Of a stretch of DNA of 64,000 bases, positions 59,353 through 64,000 are shown piece by piece. The notes beneath the pieces are model-generated. The model searched no databases, was not told the DNA's origin, and was given only the letters and a program-made list of their open reading frames with translations. Numbering within the stretch: position 1 is the first letter of the stretch; the number at the start of each line of letters is the position of its first letter. The stretch spans positions 62,001 through 126,000 of the forward strand of contig JNEU01000776.1 in NCBI GenBank assembly GCA_000697475.1. Reading direction: 5' to 3'. This stretch comes from Lichtheimia corymbifera B2541. Lineage: Eukaryota > Mucoromycota > Mucoromycetes > Mucorales > Lichtheimiaceae. The position numbers and the translations under genes are program-made.

Positions 59353-59737
59353 TTAAGCGGATCCCACCAAGATGTTGTTAATAGGAATATGAATCAACTA
59401 ATTCCATTATGAGGTGATGAGTATCCTCTGCCATTCCTATCGTTACCATACCCCTCCTTCCTTACCTTGACAAAGTAACCAAGGGCACCGAGAGCAGCAA
59501 ATCCCATAGCAACGGCTTGTGTGATTCTCAAGAATTCTATAAAATAGAGAGTATCAGTATACGATAGTCGTAAAAGAAAGCGCGTGTGTATGTCAAGACG
59601 CGATTAGACAACGTACCCTTCTGATCAGGCTTTCGACACCGGTTGATAAATTGTGCGCCGTCTTTGAAGAATTGTCTTGGTGCATCGACGAACTCTTGAA
59701 CCTGATCCTTGACGTTGTCAGCGCTGGTGGTGCTCAT
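59353..59737 (-). CDS. SSS1: Protein translocase subunit Sec61 gamma (Sss1)
   Basis: Exons fit 59737..59617, 59536..59466 and 59397..59353, giving 78 residues. It matches Sec61 gamma: VQEFVDAPRQFFKDGAQFIN, RCRKPDQKEFLRITQAVAMG, FAALGALGYFVKLIHIPIN and the end NNILVG. It is a tail-anchored ER membrane protein that clamps the Sec61 channel. Length fits the family. Confidence 0.95.
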
Positions 59738-59984
59738 TGTGTTGATTGTAAGATGGAGAAAGTGATGGGCAAAAGAAGGGCGGGATGGAAATTAACCTGG
59801 GATGTCTGGAAAGCCGCTATTGGCCCACGCAATCTTCCAATCACCGGCGAGAGCATCATCGTTGCTATGGAGAGCGTGTTACCCCACCCGCCATTAGAGA
59901 GTTGTCTTGCCATCAAATCACCCATTGTATAAGGACATGCACAAATAAAAATAATGCTTTATTGAAGGAGGGGAATTATCATGA
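59738..59984. other. Intergenic region of about 250 bp
   Basis: It lies between the Sec61 gamma start and the F-box gene's stop. No feature is recognised beyond promoter sequence. Confidence 0.4.
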
Positions 59985-62073
59985 TTATATGCCTTCGATT
60001 CTAATGCCTTTCTTTGCAGCACTTTTAAGGATATCGTCTCTAGCAAGGTCTCCATGATCCACGCTAATGCTGTGCAAGTTGATACTGCTGTCAATGAGAT
60101 GTACCATTCCTTCATGGGTCACATGCGTCAATCCGAAAAAGGCTACCCATTTCAAGCTGCGGATGACACCAAGACGTTCTACAGCAGTGTCCCTCACTTG
60201 ATCGATATCCTCCAAAGTCAAACTTTCCAAAGAACGTGATCTCCTTAACAAGTGTGCGAAATGATTAAATCCTTCAACAGAGGTATCCAAGCAATTGCTG
60301 ATAGATATTGTTCGTAATGTCGGGATTTGAGCAAGCGAGGCCAAAGCAGCATCACTGACACCTTTGCCGCAAGTGAGGAGGACATAGGCCAACCTTGAAG
60401 TGTTTTGTCGGTCAGCATGTCGTTCAAAGAATGATTCGAGGCCTGTATGGCTGACTTGATCGGTGGAGAATATGGAGAGTGCTCTGAGATGAAGCAAAGA
60501 AGCCAATGCATTAAAGATACTTGAGCTGACGGTCATATTGGAATAGACGATGGTGAATTTTTCAAGAGCCGGGCATTGTCGGATCATGTCAGCGACGGTT
60601 TCATCGGTATATCTGCCAATGCCACAGTGTAGGGTATGAAGTCGTGTAAATGTAACGTTGGCAAATGGATGCCATTGTCGAAGAGCTCCAGGTGCATAAT
60701 CGTTAAGTTCAAGCCGAAACTCTTCAAGGGTATCGCTGTTGCGTTTAAGCAGTGGTATAATCGTTCCAAAGTCAATTGTATCTCCAGAGCATATTGAAAA
60801 ACGTCTCATGCCAATTTGATTGTTGTTGTTGCTGTTGACCGACATTAACTCTGATAATGAAAGATATCGATTGATATACAAGGTCTCAAGCCGTGGACAA
60901 TATTGCTCGCTTTGTAAAAGAGCAGATGCCATAAAACTCTTGTGAACTACCAAACCACGGAGATCCGGACATCGACAGATCACCCATTCTAAATCGGTAG
61001 GTTGCATATGCTGAGTCCATAAACATAGGTTGATAAGATGAAGTCGTGTTGGTAGTTGATGATCGGATGATGTTGAAACAGGAAGAACGGATGATCCTGA
61101 TGTGCTGTAAGCGAGATCGGTCAAGTTGGGACAAAGAGATAGCACATCCACAAACGAGAGAATATCAGAACGACTCGAATGCAGCTCCAGTCGTCGCAAA
61201 GTTGTACGAGTTTGGGATAACACAGCCGAGAGATGAGGATTGCCAATGTGAGATGGTTCATTTCTATCTCCTGTAGTGATTATTAGTATCATCATCATCA
61301 TCATTATCCCATGTACACTTACTATCCATGTTTAAGGATTCCAAGCATCGAAATGCGCCTGCTTTGAGTAATCGAATGACACGTTGCTCCACCGTGGTAT
61401 CCGAGCACACCAATCTTAAATGTCGTACATGTGCAGCAACAAAGGCGATTTTGGTGGATACTTCTCCATTGATCTCTTGGATAGTTCTCCATGCTTCAGC
61501 ACATCGAGCGAGTCTTTCACGCCATTCAGTAGAGACATTCATGCAAACGGCTAATGTATCGGTTGATAGTCGTATGAAGATGTTGGATAATATCTCAGTT
61601 GGAAGCAAGTCGACAATGTTGATACGTTTCTGATCTTGTTTCTTGGCCTTTTGAATGCCATCCACCAGATGCTGATACTTGTTGTGTGATATAGGAACCG
61701 ACGCTAGACCATCCTCGTACACTTTGAGTGCTTCCCAAGGTTTACCCTGCATCATATATAATGATCCCACTCGAAGATATCCTTCAGCTGAATCAGGTGC
61801 ATAACGTATCATCCTGCGGGCGTCGTTCAGTCCTTCCATAAAGTAGCTGCCTTTGGCATGAGCCATGGCTCGAATGTCAAGGATGGGAACAAGACATGCT
61901 CGTAGCAATTCACTCGCTGCCGCTGAAGCCTCATCGATCGCCAACTCGTAATCTCCCCGAGCAAGTGTTTCACTGCTACGATAGAGCAGCTGTCGCCATG
62001 GTTCGGTTGATGGCTCTGGTGCTGATCGCTTAATTGTTGCCCGAGGATCGTCGAGACTTCTTCGTTTGGTCAT
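59985..62073 (-). CDS. TPR/F-box/leucine-rich-repeat protein
   Basis: Exons fit 62073..61323 and 61270..59985, giving 678 residues. The first 140 residues form TPR-like helices (LARGDYELAIDEASAAASEL, SAEGYLRVGSLYMMQGKPWE). An F-box follows (NIVDLLPTEILSNIFIRLST) near residue 150. The remaining 420 residues are leucine-rich repeats of the F-box type (for example LSLCPNLTDLAYS, RCPDLRGLVVHK, QCPALEKFTIVY, SLESLTLEDIDQV). Such proteins are substrate receptors of SCF ubiquitin ligases; TPR-F-box-LRR forms are expanded in Mucoromycota. The target is unknown. Confidence 0.85.
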
Positions 62074-63425
62074 AAAGAGGATGTTACTAAAAAAGAAATA
62101 AGACGCATGGCCACATCTCCTTTGTATTCGGCGATATGCTCCTCACAAGCCGACAAGTCATTTTACCTGCGTCTACTGGGCGATCACATGTTTCGTATCA
62201 CATTGCTTAGAACATTTGCTCTCAGGTACACCACATAGTTAGTATTGTCGTTGTAGCTATATTTGATGGCACTGGTTGCCATGTGTATATAAATGTTTAT
62301 TTGCTCCTCTTCATGTGTGCGTGTTGTACATATGTTGTATGCCATACGTCAATCATAATACATAATACTACTCTGATGGACCATGACATTAATAGCGTGT
62401 CAAGGTATGCAAAGAAGCATCAAAATGGAACGTCGTTATATTAATAGAACAAGCATAAAATGATAATGAAGGGGTAATAAAGGAACAACCAAAATGAGAT
62501 ACCCTTATAGCGGAACTCATCACAGCAACCCAGTGGCAGCTGTTTACCAGCAAGACTAAAGACCTTTCAAAGTATCATTGAAAGGATGCTTGAGCCGTTG
62601 GTTTATGTTGATATACAACATAGACATGGTCCCATCCCAAAGATCCTGTGTCTACGCAATGTGCAACCATGGTTGTCATGCAGCCAAGCTCCGCTTTTAT
62701 CCATTTCTTTTTGTCCTCACCCATAAATCCAAACCCCCCTCCCACAAAATATCCTCAAATCATTGTTCTCAATGAAACCATGAAAGATCTGGTATGCATC
62801 TTTCTCTTTGTAATCAGGAGATTGAGTTTATCGAGACTGCTGTGCGTCATTTTGCCTGTTGAAAGCGCGATTTTTGTCAAGTCGATTTAGCATACACTAA
62901 TGTTGTGGCTATGATGGATGGGATAATAAACGTGTCATTGACCTTGCTTTCAGAAACATGGATGGATATTGTCAGTTTGTTTATCTCAAATATGGTCATG
63001 CCAAGACCCTTTGTGAAGCTACCTCATCGACATTCATCACTTTTTTTCTCCTTTTTGTGATCGCACGAATGCCCACGCCCACCATGCTGGTATAAACAAC
63101 GATGTTGTCGTCCTTCGTTTTACATCCATTCAACTCTCTTCTCTTGCTTCCATCGTGCCACTATTTGATGAGGACGCTTTCAAAGCCCAAGTTGGTGTGA
63201 GAATCATGGTGGTGTGTCTTCTTTGTAATCCTGTGAATGAGAGCTGATATATGATTCATTGTTCTCCTCCCATTTTCATTGCCACTATTGCTATCTTTGT
63301 GATAATGGGTTCTTTATGTATGAGAAAGTGTGATATTGCTGTTGGAGAAAAATGGGTCAATGAGTTCAATTAATATCATTGGGAGTGATCTGCACCATTT
63401 ATTGCAATGAAATGTATGTAATGGT
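62074..63425. other. Intergenic region of about 1.35 kb
   Basis: AT-rich DNA with no recognisable gene, holding the F-box gene's promoter and the 3' flank of the hydrolase gene. Short frames near 62.6-62.9 kb have no resemblance to known proteins. Confidence 0.45.
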
Positions 63426-64000
63426 TTATGACCATGCCTCCTTCAATTGAGCAACTGTATGATTAAGAACCGCCTTTCCTGATGGCGACAACGTGTCAAA
63501 TGTAGCAAATCCATGGATAGTCCCCTGGTATCGGATTGCGACCACAGGTACATGAGCTGCCATTAATCGTCCTGCATAAGCCTCAGCCTCATCTCGCAGC
63601 ACATCCGCTTCAGCACTAATAACCATGGTGGGTGGTAGGCCTGAGAGTTCTTCTAAGGAAGCATGTATCGGCGATGCCAAAGGATCTTGTCGTTTGGACG
63701 CGTCTGGTAGGTAATGATTCCAGAAGAATTTCATCTCATTTGCCGTTAGATCATAATGCTCACGGAATTGTTGATACGATGGGCGGTCAAAATCGGCATC
63801 AACCACAGGATAATAAAGGACACAGTATTTGATAGCATTACCAAACCCTCGACGTTTGGCAAGCACTGCAGTACATATGTATTGTCATGTCAATACGAAT
63901 GTAATATTATGGCATGCCATTTACACTTACAAGACAATGCTGTGGTCAAGTTGCCACCAGCTGAATCACCGACAACAGCCAACTTGGACGCGTCGATCAT
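63426..64000 (-). CDS. Alpha/beta hydrolase, hormone-sensitive-lipase-like (5' part missing)
   Basis: Exons fit 63931 to beyond 64000 and 63865..63426, with the gene continuing past the right edge. The nucleophile elbow GDSAGGN is in the first exon, DPLASPIHASLEELSGLPPT and a probable catalytic Asp in SAEADVLRDEAEAY follow, and the catalytic His lies in GTIHGFATF. This is the HSL/bacterial-esterase (alpha/beta hydrolase 3) family, which cleaves short carboxylic esters. The HGGG oxyanion motif should be in the missing part. Confidence 0.85.

Overview
The window is eukaryotic nuclear DNA from a fungus, most likely an early-diverging filamentous lineage (Mucoromycota, probably Mucorales). This is inferred from the following. 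Most genes are broken by many short introns (about 45-185 bp, GTRNGT donors, CTNAY-like branch sites, several exons of only 20-32 nt). Fungal markers are present: an FTR1 iron permease, a Kre9/Knh-like GPI wall protein, verprolin, a Yap1-type bZIP factor and an AKL-terminated acyl-CoA oxidase. There are also genes retained by animals and early fungi but lost from yeasts: a NELF-C/D homologue, a BORCS5-like subunit, a branched-chain ketoacid dehydrogenase E1 beta, SRP9, a stomatin-like protein 2 and an SLC35F-type transporter. No bacterial, phage, CRISPR or plasmid signal was seen. Exon coordinates were worked out by hand from splice consensus, phase consistency and family resemblance.

Layout. 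0-9 kb: 3' end of a 3'-5' exonuclease gene; class I histone deacetylase (-) divergent from a Yap1/Pap1 bZIP factor (+); an intronless low-complexity gene; a globin (-) divergent from FTR1 (+). 9-20 kb: NELF-C/D (-), BCKDHB (+), ribosomal eL37 (+), G-protein alpha (-), rhodanese (-), SmE (+), BORCS5-like (+). 20-29 kb: nitrilase (+), cytochrome P450 (-), intronless 2OG-Fe(II) oxygenase (+), GPI-anchored Ser-rich protein (-), Sec2-type Rab GEF (+). 28.7-33.8 kb is a gene-poor block holding a diverged direct repeat of about 535 bp made of degenerate modules, a smaller 113-bp-spaced duplication and one tRNA-like sequence.

34-47 kb: M3 metallopeptidase (-), stomatin-like protein 2 (-), acyl-CoA oxidase (+), eS21 (+), SRP9 (-), PFK-2/FBPase-2 (+). 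47-64 kb: verprolin/WIP (-), a DUF2461 protein (+), an intronless Met/Gln/Asn-rich protein (+), Vps1 dynamin (+), SLC35F-like transporter (-), an unrecognised Ser-rich protein (-), an STI1/Hop that lacks TPR1 and DP1 (-), Sec61 gamma (-), a TPR/F-box/LRR protein (-) and the 3' part of an alpha/beta hydrolase gene (-).

The genes do not form one pathway or cluster. They look like ordinary, densely packed housekeeping, trafficking (Sec2, Vps1, BORCS5-like, verprolin, Sec61 gamma, SRP9) and regulatory (HDAC, Yap1, NELF-C/D, G alpha) genes. The most unusual items are the fungal NELF-C/D gene, the shortened STI1, two GC-AG introns with the same GCAAGT donor, an open-frame intron in verprolin, and the non-coding repeat block with a covarying palindrome.
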